DNA of 64,000 nucleotides from Clostridia bacterium (GCA_003249225.1 QKJQ01000002.1:1-64000); one strand, 5' to 3'; numbered from the stretch's first letter, positions 33,656-42,868 are shown. Numbers and translations are program-made. Notes: generated by a model not told the origin, from the letters alone.

Positions 33656-34459
33656 TTACTCCGTTACCCGCGCCCATACCCACCGGTTGGTTTCATCACT
33701 AGTAATAAGCTGATAGAGAACGTTGCCGTTTGCGTCGTAGGCAAAACCGGAGGATTCATTTCCCATATTGACGTTACTGTTCTCGAAGGTCAGAATTCCA
33801 AACTGGTCCGTGGTTACTTCATGAGACTTTGTCTGTCCGAAGATGGTGACTTCGAGGCTTGCAACTTCGGGATCCTGCACCAGAACCGGGAAAAGCTGAA
33901 TACCGAATTTTTGATCGGTATCCGTCCAGTAATAGAGGGAACCGGCGTTTATGATGCCTCCGTTGTCTGAGTTGTACTTTGGCCATACGAGCCAGTTTTC
34001 TTCTGCCTTCCAGCCATTCCAGTTCTTCTTGACCGTCACGACATCATAACTGTTCGCGCTGTTGTAGAAGTAGAACTCCCAGTTGCCCCAGTCGTAGCTG
34101 CCTAACAGGTAGGAAGATGCGTTCAGTCGCCCGGCCAGAGAGGAAGCGGATTCCGGTGTAAATCGGTACCCTTGCGCATAATTTACCATGAATTCGAACA
34201 TGACAAATATCACAAGAATTACCGATATACGTGTAATGGTCTTTCTCCTTCGAAGCTTTTTGGCAATCTTCAAATAATTATGGTTTGCTTCCTGCAATTC
34301 CTGGTCGGCAGCCGGTTCTTTCAGGCTTCTGTCATAATATCCTTTGCATTCGGGACATTCCGACAGGTGCTCGATGACGGTTTCTTTGCTAGCCTGCGAG
34401 GCTGCGTTGTCCAGGCACAGCGGGATCAGATCGCGTACCATTTCACATTTATATTTCAT
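33656..34459 (-). CDS. Zinc-finger anti-sigma factor (RskA/zf-HC2 type)
   Basis: Membrane anti-sigma factor for the ECF sigma encoded just upstream. Residues 1-45 form a zf-HC2 anti-sigma domain with the HxxxCxxC motif (HLSECPECKGYYD). A basic stretch and one TM helix (about 78-97) follow, then a ~165-residue extracytoplasmic domain of unknown fold. The ATG at 34459, after AAGGAGAG, is used rather than a longer TTG start. The 5' end overlaps the sigma gene by 11 bp, the usual coupling. The signal is not predictable. Confidence 0.85.
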   Translation of the reverse strand: MKYKCEMVRDLIPLCLDNAASQASKETVIEHLSECPECKGYYDRSLKEPAADQELQEANHNYLKIAKKLRRRKTITRISVILVIFVMFEFMVNYAQGYRFTPESASSLAGRLNASSYLLGSYDWGNWEFYFYNSANSYDVVTVKKNWNGWKAEENWLVWPKYNSDNGGIINAGSLYYWTDTDQKFGIQLFPVLVQDPEVASLEVTIFGQTKSHEVTTDQFGILTFENSNVNMGNESSGFAYDANGNVLYQLITSDETNRWVWARVTE

Positions 34460-34952
34460 AATCAAATCTCTCCTTTAACTGTTGTTGTATCTTGGCTTTT
34501 GCTCGGCTGTAGATAACTTTCGCGCTGGATTCCTTGATACCAAGCAGGCAAGCTATCTCACGAAATGTTATGTCTGCGTACATACGGTACAGGACGATGC
34601 TCCGGTCACGTTCTTCAAAGTCTTCCAGTATTGCATGGATATTCTGCAGCATTTCCCGCTTCTCATATCGGTCGGTAAAATCACCGGATGACGCGGGTGG
34701 TTCGAGCTTCCTTACCAGATGTTCTTTTCTGATTTCTTTCTTTAGATGGGTGTAATAGGTATTCTTAGCAATCTGACATAACCAGGTGCGTATGCTGCAT
34801 TCCCCGCGAAAGCGGTCAAAGGAAAGGAATGCCTGGTAGAAGGTCTCCTGCAGAAGTTCTTCCGCCAGCGAGAACTGGTAGTTCGTCAGCTTGCACAGAA
34901 ACCGGTACACATCATCTTTGTTTGTATTATAGATATCCTCAAAGGCTTTCAC
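34449..34952 (-). CDS. ECF RNA polymerase sigma factor
   Basis: Extracytoplasmic-function sigma factor, 167 aa, with region 2 (about 8-75, DDVYRFLCKLT, LAEELLQETFYQAFLSFDRFRGECSIRTWLCQIAKN) and region 4 helix-turn-helix (about 115-160, ITFREIACLLGIKESSAKVIYSRAKAKIQ). The GTG start follows AAAGGAG by 7 nt. Paired with the anti-sigma gene. A TGTAACC motif lies about 60 bp upstream on the - strand and may be an ECF -35, but no matching -10 was convincing. Confidence 0.9.
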   Translation of the reverse strand: MKAFEDIYNTNKDDVYRFLCKLTNYQFSLAEELLQETFYQAFLSFDRFRGECSIRTWLCQIAKNTYYTHLKKEIRKEHLVRKLEPPASSGDFTDRYEKREMLQNIHAILEDFEERDRSIVLYRMYADITFREIACLLGIKESSAKVIYSRAKAKIQQQLKERFDYEI

Positions 34953-35276
34953 AGCTGTTCTCCTTTTTGTGGGTATGTATATTAGTAGGAGTTTTTTGAA
35001 AATGGTTACAGGGGGTCTATAAATATTTTATTGATGTAGGAGGAATGTGCAAGGGGGAATTAGGGTGCGGGTATTAAATAGTGATAATAGTAGAAAAATT
35101 CTATAAAAAATAAAGCGTCGAACTGCACAAGAAAAAGAGTTTGGACATGTTTTCAATAGGTGTATTCTGTTATTATAATCTTTTATGATATTTGGCATAG
35201 GAGTAATATATCTATTATACCTAGTATCTGTTGAATATTCATTGAACAATTAAGATTTTGATGATAGTTAAACAAT
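34953..35276. other. Intergenic region
   Basis: Holds the unseen start site of the ECF operon (- strand). Nothing else recognisable; short AT-rich ORFs there lack ribosome sites. Confidence 0.4.
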
Positions 35277-35304
35277 TTGCCAAACAGGGAAAATATAGTA
35301 TAAT
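35277..35304 (+). promoter_or_regulatory. Promoter of the membrane protein at 35379
   Basis: TTGCCA (35277-35282), 16-bp spacer, TATAAT (35299-35304). Confidence 0.75.
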
Positions 35305-35378
35305 AAGTAAAAAGTAGATATTAGTACTTTTATTCGTAAGGCAAGAAAACGTTATGAAACGGAAGGTAAGGGAAGGAT

Positions 35379-35954
35379 ATGAAAGCGAAAAAGGCAGCAG
35401 CCTACTTTGGGTGGTTTTTATTTACTGCGTTTCTGGCATGGTTTTGTATAATATCACTTGCTACCGGAAAAGCGAATATAACGTCTCATGGATTTGGGAT
35501 TGATGACCAGGGGAAAGTATATATTGGGAATTCGAATGATATCTTTGTTTATTCAAATCAGAGTTTACAATATAAAATAAATGCTATGACATCACGAGGG
35601 TATTTTTTTAGAATAGAGGAAGACCAGACGATTCATTTATCAACATCAACTGAAGTTTATACGATTGCGCTGGACGGTGAAGTTCTTTCCATGAGAATTG
35701 ATAATGATCATACATATGAAGACTTAAAAAGCGGCTGGAGAAAACAGGAGTTTAATAACTCGTCTTATCAGTATTCAACAAAATGGGGAAGGTATGAAAT
35801 TGTAAAAACTGTAGGAGATGAAAAAGAAGTGATTTTTAGAATGCCAGTATTTGATTATATTATTAAATTATGTTTACTAGTATTTGCAATCAGCCTGATC
35901 CTTTTTATTCCAACGATAATAGTGAAGGTAAGAAAATCTAAGATTTTCGAGTGA
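35379..35954 (+). CDS. Unknown two-TM membrane protein
   Basis: I do not recognise this 191-aa protein. It has an N-terminal TM helix (about 8-28), an extracytoplasmic beta-rich middle with repeated short strands (GFGIDDQGKVYIGNSNDIFVYS, HLSTSTEVYTIALDGEV) like single blades of a propeller, and a second TM helix (about 160-182) before a basic tail. GGAAGGAT precedes the start. Own promoter and terminator-like hairpin at 35994, so monocistronic. Confidence 0.7.
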   Translation: MKAKKAAAYFGWFLFTAFLAWFCIISLATGKANITSHGFGIDDQGKVYIGNSNDIFVYSNQSLQYKINAMTSRGYFFRIEEDQTIHLSTSTEVYTIALDGEVLSMRIDNDHTYEDLKSGWRKQEFNNSSYQYSTKWGRYEIVKTVGDEKEVIFRMPVFDYIIKLCLLVFAISLILFIPTIIVKVRKSKIFE

Positions 35955-35993
35955 TACTATTAATATATGAATATGGAGCATATGAATTAATCA

Positions 35994-36229
35994 AAAAGTA
36001 CTTTGTTCACATGGTAGTTTGTAAACAAAGTACTTTTTTGCAGGGGAGTATTATGAAATCTATTTAAATTTAAGAAAGTAAGCTTTTTTATTTCCTTCAT
36101 TTTTTGATTTTTCTTGTCTATGATGTTTCTAACTTCCGAGGCTTCTTATATCGGATATTCCTTACCTTTATGTGCCTAGTATACAGCTCAATTGTGAAGG
36201 ACTCATGGTCACTTGGTGAACAATTTGTG
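35994..36229 (+). repeat. 236-bp dispersed repeat, copy 1 (terminator hairpin plus conserved segment)
   Basis: Begins with AAAAAGTACTTTG/CAAAGTACTTTTTT, a strong terminator for the gene at 35379. It continues with GGGGAGTATTATGAAATCTA and about 170 bp nearly identical to copy 2 at 39484-39721. The two copies bracket the region with the propeller protein and AbiE genes. A third, partial copy is at 50365-50436. Confidence 0.9.
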
Positions 36230-36431
36230 TTTGTGCAATTAATGAAAGGCGCTTGATAGCGTCAATTATTCTGTGTTGTTAAAAGCGTTTAAAGCTCGAA
36301 ATAATCGGAATAATCGAAATAGTGAAGTGATTGAACTAAATAATATGAAACTGGTTGAAATGGAATTAATATGATACAATTAGTAAATAAAGGCAAAAAA
36401 CATTGCTGCACATTTCAAGAAGGGAGATTGG

Positions 36432-37340
36432 ATGAAAAAGCTGAAAAAGAAGTTTATTATCATTGTTTGTGTTATGGTTTTTTTGGCTATTAGTGTAAAA
36501 ATCTTGTTACTTTTTGATAGCGGTGTATTTTTCAGAATACCAGAATTTCAGGGAGATATTTTCCTGACAGGTGATGCAGCAAATGAATATGGCGGAAGTA
36601 TAGTAAAAGTAAAGGAGGGAGTCGTTACATCACTTTACGATAAAGATCTTTTTTATTATGTGGAAGCAAACAAAACAGCAGATAAATTGCTGCTGGTGAA
36701 AAGCATTTCTTCACCCAAGGAAGCTGACTATGCGATTTATGAATATGATATATCTTCTGATAGCATGACACCGCTGATAAGGTGCTTTGGCACAGGTCAT
36801 TATTATTGTACCATCAGCTTTCATTGCGTGCGATATGTACCGGAGAGTAATAAAATCAGCTATTTATGGAAAGATGAATTGCATATATTTGATTTGGAGA
36901 CAAAAGAAGATGAAATAGAAGCATATATTGATGAATTCAGTTTTTACTCATGGGCAAAGGATGGTAACTCGTTTTTGTGTTCCCTAGGAGATGGGAAAAT
37001 CTATTCATACGACATGGAAAGCGGTGGATTTATATATTTATTCGATGGAGAGAGACCTGAATATTCAGTAGACAACAACAGCATTGCATATCTGAAGGGA
37101 AGTTGGACGCTTGTTGTTCGTAATATGACAGATGGTTCAGAAATAAGCAGGAAATACATGCAGCCAGCTAACAATTATCGATTTTCTCCTGACAATAACA
37201 ATATTATATTTTGTGTTACTGTAAACGGACCAATAATGGTGGGGACATACGAAAAGATCGTGGTATGGGATATAAAAAGGGATAGAGTCAGAAAATTAGT
37301 ACATGATGCTTTTAATAGTATTGGGGTTGACTGGAAGTGA
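36432..37340 (+). CDS. Unknown secreted or anchored beta-propeller-like protein
   Basis: A 302-aa protein with an N-terminal TM/signal segment (about 7-29) and a body of repeating four-strand units (DYAIYEYDISSDSMTPLI, ELHIFDLETKEDEI, GKIYSYDMESGGFIYL, EKIVVWDIKRDRVRKL) resembling TolB/WD40-like blades. Function unknown; probably extracytoplasmic. AAGGGAG lies before the ATG. The upstream sequence TATGATACAATTAGTAAATA (36370-36389) is shared with the leaders of the two Big_2 proteins at 48480 and 50679. It follows repeat copy 1. Confidence 0.65.
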   Translation: MKKLKKKFIIIVCVMVFLAISVKILLLFDSGVFFRIPEFQGDIFLTGDAANEYGGSIVKVKEGVVTSLYDKDLFYYVEANKTADKLLLVKSISSPKEADYAIYEYDISSDSMTPLIRCFGTGHYYCTISFHCVRYVPESNKISYLWKDELHIFDLETKEDEIEAYIDEFSFYSWAKDGNSFLCSLGDGKIYSYDMESGGFIYLFDGERPEYSVDNNSIAYLKGSWTLVVRNMTDGSEISRKYMQPANNYRFSPDNNNIIFCVTVNGPIMVGTYEKIVVWDIKRDRVRKLVHDAFNSIGVDWK

Positions 37341-37415
37341 GATTTTGAGGCTTAAGCTTCCATTCTTTAAAACATTTATTTAACTGACTTAACCAAAGAA
37401 AGGAAGCGATCGATA

Positions 37416-37889
37416 TTGAAGAAAAAAATAATAATCTTACTGAGCCTATTGATCTGTATAATGTTGATGGTTACACTTTTTACTCAGAATAAACTCCAAA
37501 AGCAGATTATAAACTACATTGATGAAGAAAGTGGGGACAATGATTCCTGCATTGTTGTAATGAAGGATATTACAGGATTTGTATGGGATAAAATGCTGAT
37601 TTATCAAGTGGGAAGCTCAAATGGTGCAATAAGTGATATTTTGAATGTTACTTTTAACGATACGGTAGACTTGAAGAGCGGCATATTGTTTGTAAAAGAT
37701 AATAAGATTGTGTATAAGGAAAGTATGGAGTATAATCCTGAAAAACCCGGTGAACTAACATTTTACATAGGTAAATTATACGGTGAAGAAGAATATGTTG
37801 TATATACACCAGAGGATGCCATTTTTAGAGGTGAAAAAGTTAAGAACGGCAGTGAGATCCTTTATCAAGTAAAGCCGTATAATGACTAA
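37416..37889 (+). CDS. Unknown small exported protein (TTG start)
   Basis: A 157-aa protein with an N-terminal hydrophobic segment (about 4-24) and a soluble remainder with no motif I recognise. The TTG start is the only one consistent with AAAGGAAG upstream and a full signal segment. It lies 75 bp after the propeller gene on the same strand and may be co-expressed. Confidence 0.6.
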   Translation: MKKKIIILLSLLICIMLMVTLFTQNKLQKQIINYIDEESGDNDSCIVVMKDITGFVWDKMLIYQVGSSNGAISDILNVTFNDTVDLKSGILFVKDNKIVYKESMEYNPEKPGELTFYIGKLYGEEEYVVYTPEDAIFRGEKVKNGSEILYQVKPYND

Positions 37890-38208
37890 AACATATTTAA
37901 TTGTTGCTATATGCTGCTGATGGTGAATAAAGTATGGCATCTACAGATGTTGTCATGAAAGTTTTTTAGATGGCGCGTTGATCCGTAGATAATGGAGACA
38001 TAGAACAATAATTCTGATGTCAGTAAGATTATGGAAGTAATACAATGGCAGCAATAATTTCAATCCATAGGGGACGAATAATCCTAAGTGCTTCAAGGAG
38101 ATTTAAACAGCTGAAATGAAAGGGCTTGGAGTAACTCGTAACTTGTAGTTGTATGGATAGATGTATATGGTATCTTATATCAATTAGTTCAAATGGAAAT
38201 TGAGTAAA

Positions 38209-38238
38209 TATACACACGAAATAGTTGTTGTGTGTATA
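38209..38238 (+). promoter_or_regulatory. Perfect inverted repeat upstream of abiEi (candidate operator)
   Basis: TATACACAC (38209-38217), 12-bp gap, GTGTGTATA (38230-38238), ending 24 bp before the AbiEi start. AbiEi antitoxins are known to autorepress through inverted repeats in their promoter, so this is the likely operator. Confidence 0.6.
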
Positions 38239-38262
38239 AATACTTAAATGGAGTTGATTATT

Positions 38263-38805
38263 ATGGTATTAACCTATAAAGATTGTATAGAGAAGTATGG
38301 CAGTGATCACTTACTGAAAAAGGAAATTTCAGAAGGGAGATTGTTTCAAAAAGAAAAGGGAATCTACTCTTTGCAAAAATCATGTTCTGAATTGGAGATT
38401 ATAAGTGTTAAATACCCTCGATCTATATTCACAGGAGAGAGTGCATTTTATTATCATTCACTAACTGATGTAATACCGGATTACTATAGCATTGCTACTC
38501 TTAGAACAGATAGCAGAATTAGGGATTCACGGGTAAAACAATCATTTGTGAAAAGCGAAATCTTTGAAATTGGAAAGACGAAGATGCAACGCAATAATGT
38601 TGAGATGAATATTTACAGCCTAGAACGAATGCTCATTGAACTTATGCGATTTAGAAGCAAGCTACCATTTGATTATTATAAAGAAATTATATCTAATTAT
38701 CGAAATAAAACTGAGACAATGGATATCGCATTGGTTGAGGAATACGCAGAGCATTTTAAGAATGCAGACAAAATAATGGCTATGATACAGATGGAGGTAT
38801 TGTAG
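38263..38805 (+). CDS. abiEi: AbiEi-family type IV antitoxin
   Basis: Antitoxin and transcriptional autorepressor of the AbiE system, which blocks the nucleotidyltransferase toxin without binding it. The 180-aa protein has an N-terminal winged helix (YKDCIEKYGSDHLLKKEISEGRLFQKEKGIYSL) and the AbiEi C-terminal domain (GESAFYYHSLTDVIPDYYSIAT, YSLERMLIELMRFRSKLPFDYYKEIISNY). The ATG at 38263 is 9 nt after GGAG; an ATG at 38248 is less likely. It appears intact, but its toxin is broken. Confidence 0.82.
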   Translation: MVLTYKDCIEKYGSDHLLKKEISEGRLFQKEKGIYSLQKSCSELEIISVKYPRSIFTGESAFYYHSLTDVIPDYYSIATLRTDSRIRDSRVKQSFVKSEIFEIGKTKMQRNNVEMNIYSLERMLIELMRFRSKLPFDYYKEIISNYRNKTETMDIALVEEYAEHFKNADKIMAMIQMEVL

Positions 38806-39273
38806 TGAACTTAATGGGAGAAGTGGATAAATTAAAGAATAAAGGATATAGTGAAGCAAATGCAGAAGCTAAGCTATGCCAGGACATTATTATAAACGCA
38901 ATTTCAAAAAGCAGTTTGAAATGAAGAGTCTGCAAGTGTTTTAATCAATTCAAAAGCGCAGATGATTACAGAAAAACTAAAATCTATGATTCGATTTGGA
39001 ACAAGATCGACAAGATATAAGGATGTATTTGATATATGTTATTTATCGGATTCAGTAGATAGAAATCGGTTAAAACAGTGCATAGAAAAATACATATTGT
39101 CTGATGTGACATTAGGTGTAACAACAGTAGATGAGATCAAGAAAAGAGCAGACAGAATATTTACAAATAGTACATATAAAAAGCAGGTGGAACGATCGAA
39201 GAAAAACTGGCTTGATATATCTGTTGAGGAAGTGCTCAAAAGGAATTTGAAGTTTATTCAAGGAATGAAATAA
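38805..39273 (+). pseudogene. abiEii: AbiEii toxin gene with internal deletion
   Basis: Nucleotidyltransferase toxin remnant. A GTG at 38805, overlapping the antitoxin stop, opens a 39-codon frame whose sequence (NLMGEVDKLKNKGYSEANAE) is the normal AbiEii N-terminus, ending TGA at 38922-38924. A different frame then carries a typical AbiEii C-terminus (INSKAQMITEKLKSMIRFGT, KDVFDICYL) to 39273. The central region with the NTase active-site motifs is missing, so the toxin must be inactive. Estimated loss is well over 100 residues, from family length knowledge. Confidence 0.8.
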
Positions 39274-39379
39274 TTCACGGCTTCAGCCCATAGGAGGCGA
39301 GTGATTCAAAACTGACTGCCATTCCCTTAACCAATAAAAATGATATACTTTCCCAAAGCAGCAGGAGGGAAAAATCATT

Positions 39380-39472
39380 ATGAAAATAGATATTCAGGAA
39401 ACAAAGAACGATGTGTTTGTAAAAATACCAGTACCGATGCTGGCATGCCCGTCTAAAGCAATTCTCATATAA
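39380..39472 (+). CDS. Short unknown ORF, possibly a truncated gene
   Basis: ATG at 39380 with AGGAGGG upstream encodes 30 residues beginning MKIDIQETKNDVFVKIPV and ends just before repeat copy 2. It has a good ribosome site and a TATACT-like -10 (about 39350). The abrupt end next to a duplicated segment suggests a gene cut by rearrangement. No family recognised. Confidence 0.4.
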   Translation: MKIDIQETKNDVFVKIPVPMLACPSKAILI

Positions 39473-39483
39473 TCCTGATACGC

Positions 39484-39721
39484 AAAAAGTGCTTTGTTCA
39501 CATGGTAGTTTGTGAGCAAAGCACTTTTTTGTAGGGGAGTATTATGAAATCTATTTAAATTTAAGAAAGTAAGCTTATTTTATCTCCTTCATTTTTTGAT
39601 GTTTCTTGCCTCTGATGTTTCTAACTTCCGAGGCTTCTTATCTCTGATGTTCCTTACCTTTATGTGCCTAGTATACAGCTCAATTGTGAAGGACTCATGG
39701 TCACTTGGTGAACAATTTGTG
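39484..39721 (+). repeat. 238-bp dispersed repeat, copy 2
   Basis: Matches 35994-36229. Its hairpin is AAAAAGTGCTTTG/CAAAGCACTTTTTT, so both stem strands changed together (A-T to G-C) relative to copy 1. The GGGGAGTATTATGAAATCTA segment is identical. It lies upstream of the histidine kinase promoter. Confidence 0.9.
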
Positions 39722-39770
39722 ATTTGGAGGTTGTACAATAGTAGCAAATCAATGGAACAATTTTATCAAA

Positions 39771-39798
39771 TTGTTTTGTATAAAATTAATGGTATACT
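39771..39798 (+). promoter_or_regulatory. Promoter of the YesM-like kinase gene
   Basis: TTGTTT (39771-39776), 16-bp spacer, TATACT (39793-39798), 32 bp before the start codon. Confidence 0.7.
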
Positions 39799-39830
39799 AA
39801 AGGTAACATTGTATGTCAGGAGAAGGCATT

Positions 39831-41726
39831 ATGAAGTTGGGGAAGAAAGCATCGATTCGCAGACGGCTGTTTTTTGGCGTTCTGCTCATTTCTATACTGC
39901 TGGTCGTGTCCGTTACCGGGGTGGCAGTGTCAATATCCTATAAGACCATGAAAGATCAGCTGATCGCTAACCGCAGGATGAGCGCGCGCTGGCTTCAGGA
40001 CCGCCTTACCATGGAGGTGGAAGACTATTCGGATCAGTTCTATTCCTATGAAGTAGATAAGAACACAAAGGCAGATTTAAGTGCCTGGTGCAGTGATGCA
40101 TCGGTTGATTATACGGTGCTGCAACGTCTGATTACATCAATGAATGAGACCATAAGCATGGACAGTTCGCTTAATTCCATGGAGATCTACAACCTGATCA
40201 AGGATGAGGTCGTCATTGCAAAACGTTCCGGAGCATCGACAGAAGAGACCGGTGATAAGCTGGAATTGTGGGAACAGCGGAACGAGCAGCTGCAGACGAA
40301 TCTGGTTTTTCGCCGCGTAGAAAATGAGATAATCCTTTACCATGAAAGCTATCGCTTTTCAGACAAGACACCGCTGGTGCTAATGACGATGCATGTCAGA
40401 CCTTATGATCTGGAAGATATTCTCGAGGATATCCAGACAACAGAGGATGAATCGATCTACATATACAACGATGAATACCAGTATATTGACGCTGTGCAGG
40501 GAACGACAAAGCCGGAAGATGAAAGCCTTATAGCTGCTGTGATGCGAATGGATGAAGAGACTGCCGCGGAAATGTACCTGGATGGCTGCTTTTACTTTTT
40601 CCGCGATGTAGCAGGCGGAAAGCTGAAAATTCTGATGGTGGTACCGGACAGTACGATCGTTGCAGCATTAAAGGATACATTGACCGCCGGCTTTTTGCTC
40701 GGCATCATTGCAATTCTGATATCTTCTTTGGGAGCATTGCTGTTCTCAGGAATGTTCACAAGACCGATCATACGGCTTTCTGCCATGATGCGTACAATAA
40801 CCATTGAGGATTTTCCGGGCATTCTGGAACAGGAAAAAGACCGGAACCGCATTGCCGGAAAGGATGAGATCAGCATCCTGCAGAACAGTTTTACACGGAT
40901 GCTTGAGCGCAACAAAGAACTGATCGAACAGGAATATCAGGCGGTCCTTGAGAAAAGAGAGGCACAGATCAGGGCTTTGCAGGCGCAGATCAACCCGCAT
41001 TTCATGTACAATACTCTTCAGGTCATCGGAGGTATGGCCCTTAAAAAGGACGTGACCGAAGTATACCATATGACAACTGCGTTAAGCGATATTCTGCGAT
41101 ATTCACTTAATTTTTCCGAAGATATGGTAATGATCGCAGAAGAAATACAATACTTCACCTCGTATATTATGATTCAGAATGAACGCTTTGGAAATAAGAT
41201 CCACCTTACCGTAAAGATGGATGAGAAGGTTCGGCAGTGCCTGATTCCAAAGCTAATTCTTCAGCCGATTCTGGAGAACAGTCTGGAGCACGGACTGTCT
41301 CAGCGTTCCGGCGACTGGGAGATCGTTCTGACCGGCGAGATAACGGATGAAGTGAGCAGTAAGATGACCGGTGAGCTGACCGGAAAGACGACCGGAGATC
41401 CAAATAGTGGGCTGACCGGAAAGACGAACAAAAATCCAAGCAGTGAGCTCTCCTCGGCGCAAGACCTTCTCCTGACCCTATCGGATAACGGTATCGGCAT
41501 CCCAAAGGAACAACTGGACAGAATCCGGCAGACCCTGGAGGAAGATACCGAGCAGACCTTAAAATCCGAGGCGCACATAGGCCTTCGAAATGTCAATGCA
41601 AGGCTTCGGCTGAACTACGGGGAGAAGTACGGAGTTGCAATTGACAGCGAATGGGAGAAGGGGACCACTGTCCGTGTACAAATGAAAGCAGTGCTAAGAG
41701 AAGAAGGTAATTACAGTCTGATTTAG
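39831..41726 (+). CDS. YesM-like sensor histidine kinase
   Basis: Membrane sensor kinase partnering the AraC-type regulator downstream, and expected to control the adjacent sugar ABC transporter. With the start at 39831 (AGGAG 8 nt upstream) it has 631 residues: TM1 (about 14-37), an extracytoplasmic Cache-like region (40-280), TM2 (about 285-308) and HAMP. The His_kinase domain has H390 in INPHFMYNTL and the HATPase has ILQPILENSLEHG. Between the N-box and the G-box SDNGIGIP is an unusual ~35-residue Thr/Gly/Ser/Lys-rich insert (repeats of LTGKT), which probably forms a surface loop. Confidence 0.88.
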   Translation: MKLGKKASIRRRLFFGVLLISILLVVSVTGVAVSISYKTMKDQLIANRRMSARWLQDRLTMEVEDYSDQFYSYEVDKNTKADLSAWCSDASVDYTVLQRLITSMNETISMDSSLNSMEIYNLIKDEVVIAKRSGASTEETGDKLELWEQRNEQLQTNLVFRRVENEIILYHESYRFSDKTPLVLMTMHVRPYDLEDILEDIQTTEDESIYIYNDEYQYIDAVQGTTKPEDESLIAAVMRMDEETAAEMYLDGCFYFFRDVAGGKLKILMVVPDSTIVAALKDTLTAGFLLGIIAILISSLGALLFSGMFTRPIIRLSAMMRTITIEDFPGILEQEKDRNRIAGKDEISILQNSFTRMLERNKELIEQEYQAVLEKREAQIRALQAQINPHFMYNTLQVIGGMALKKDVTEVYHMTTALSDILRYSLNFSEDMVMIAEEIQYFTSYIMIQNERFGNKIHLTVKMDEKVRQCLIPKLILQPILENSLEHGLSQRSGDWEIVLTGEITDEVSSKMTGELTGKTTGDPNSGLTGKTNKNPSSELSSAQDLLLTLSDNGIGIPKEQLDRIRQTLEEDTEQTLKSEAHIGLRNVNARLRLNYGEKYGVAIDSEWEKGTTVRVQMKAVLREEGNYSLI

Positions 41727-41754
41727 TTATAAGTTATGCAAAGGGGTGAACAAA

Positions 41755-42858
41755 ATGGGATTATATAAAGCAGTAATCATAGATGACGAGATCTGGACGA
41801 GAGAGACTATTAAAAAACTGGCAAAATGGAAGGAAAATGGGCTCGAAGTCGTGGGAGAAGCAAGCGACGGAGAATATGGTCTGGAACTGATACGGCATAC
41901 CAGACCGGATGTCATACTTACCGATGTAAAGATGCCTAATCTAGACGGGATTCAGCTGATCCGCCAGCTGCGCGCGGAACAAAACGATGCGCTGGTCATC
42001 TTTATCAGCGGGTACGATGACTACACATACATCCGAAGTGCACTAAAGCTTGATGCATTGGATTACCTGCTAAAACCGGTAAAGGAAGAGGAGTTGAATA
42101 AAATGCTTGCCCTATGTACATCAAGGCTGTCAAAACAAGAACACCTTGTGATGCAGGAAGAAGAGAAAGGATTCCTGCAGGTCCCCTGGGCGGCAGACTT
42201 TTTCACAAAACAGGAGAATCTGTGCGATGCACTGATTAGTACAGACACAGACGTAATCCGTGAAAAATGCAGAGATATTCTGGTATTGGTGCAAAAGTAT
42301 GAGACCGGTGAGCCATCAAAAGGCACCATGGTCTGCGTCTACTATTCCATGATGAACCACCTGGAGCAATTCCTTTTGAACCGTGAACTTAAGCCACACG
42401 ACATTACAGCGGACAAAGAGACATCCTTTGTATTCAGCAGAGACCTTGGATTTGTTCAAATGATGGAGTATCTGGAGCAGTTGTATCTGCTGACAGCGGA
42501 GAAGATTCATGAGTTGAACCGGAACCGTGGCAGGTTCAATGTTGCACCGATTGAAAAATACATGCAGGAACATTTTACCGAAGCAATCTCCCTGGAAATG
42601 ATGGCAGAACAGTTCTATGTCAGCAAAGAATACCTGAGCAAAGCGTTCAAGCAGGAGACCGGAAGAGGATTCTGGGAGTATCTTACCTCACTGCGGATGG
42701 AACGGGCCAAAGAGCTGATCCTCGACTATAAGATTCCGTTGAAAGAAGTGGGCGAACTGACCGGTTACATGGACCAGGCACATTTTTATAAGACCTTCAA
42801 GAAGTATCACCAAAAGACACCGGGAGAGATTCAAAGTTCAATAATTGACAATAAATAA
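41755..42858 (+). CDS. YesN-like response regulator with AraC output domain
   Basis: Cognate regulator of the upstream kinase. REC domain (1-120) with D57 in ILTDVKMPN and the Lys in DYLLKPVKE; a middle helical region; and a C-terminal AraC double helix-turn-helix (about 268-365, MMAEQFYVSKEYLSKAFKQETG...YKIPLKEVGELTGYMDQAHFYKTFKKYHQKTPGE). 367 aa. ATG at 41755 is preferred over a GTG at 41746 because AAGGGG is correctly spaced. Likely activates the substrate-binding protein operon that starts 112 bp downstream. Confidence 0.9.
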   Translation: MGLYKAVIIDDEIWTRETIKKLAKWKENGLEVVGEASDGEYGLELIRHTRPDVILTDVKMPNLDGIQLIRQLRAEQNDALVIFISGYDDYTYIRSALKLDALDYLLKPVKEEELNKMLALCTSRLSKQEHLVMQEEEKGFLQVPWAADFFTKQENLCDALISTDTDVIREKCRDILVLVQKYETGEPSKGTMVCVYYSMMNHLEQFLLNRELKPHDITADKETSFVFSRDLGFVQMMEYLEQLYLLTAEKIHELNRNRGRFNVAPIEKYMQEHFTEAISLEMMAEQFYVSKEYLSKAFKQETGRGFWEYLTSLRMERAKELILDYKIPLKEVGELTGYMDQAHFYKTFKKYHQKTPGEIQSSIIDNK

Positions 42859-42868
42859 GAGCCGTTTG

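Noticed and set aside
33475-33702. 75-codon + frame through the AAC/AGT tract
   Set aside because: Low-complexity, no ribosome site, and Asn/Ser coding switches frame midway.
39596-39943. 115-codon + frame across repeat copy 2 and the kinase start
   Set aside because: No ribosome site, overlaps the kinase gene in another frame, and copy 1 encodes a different end; treated as part of the repeat.
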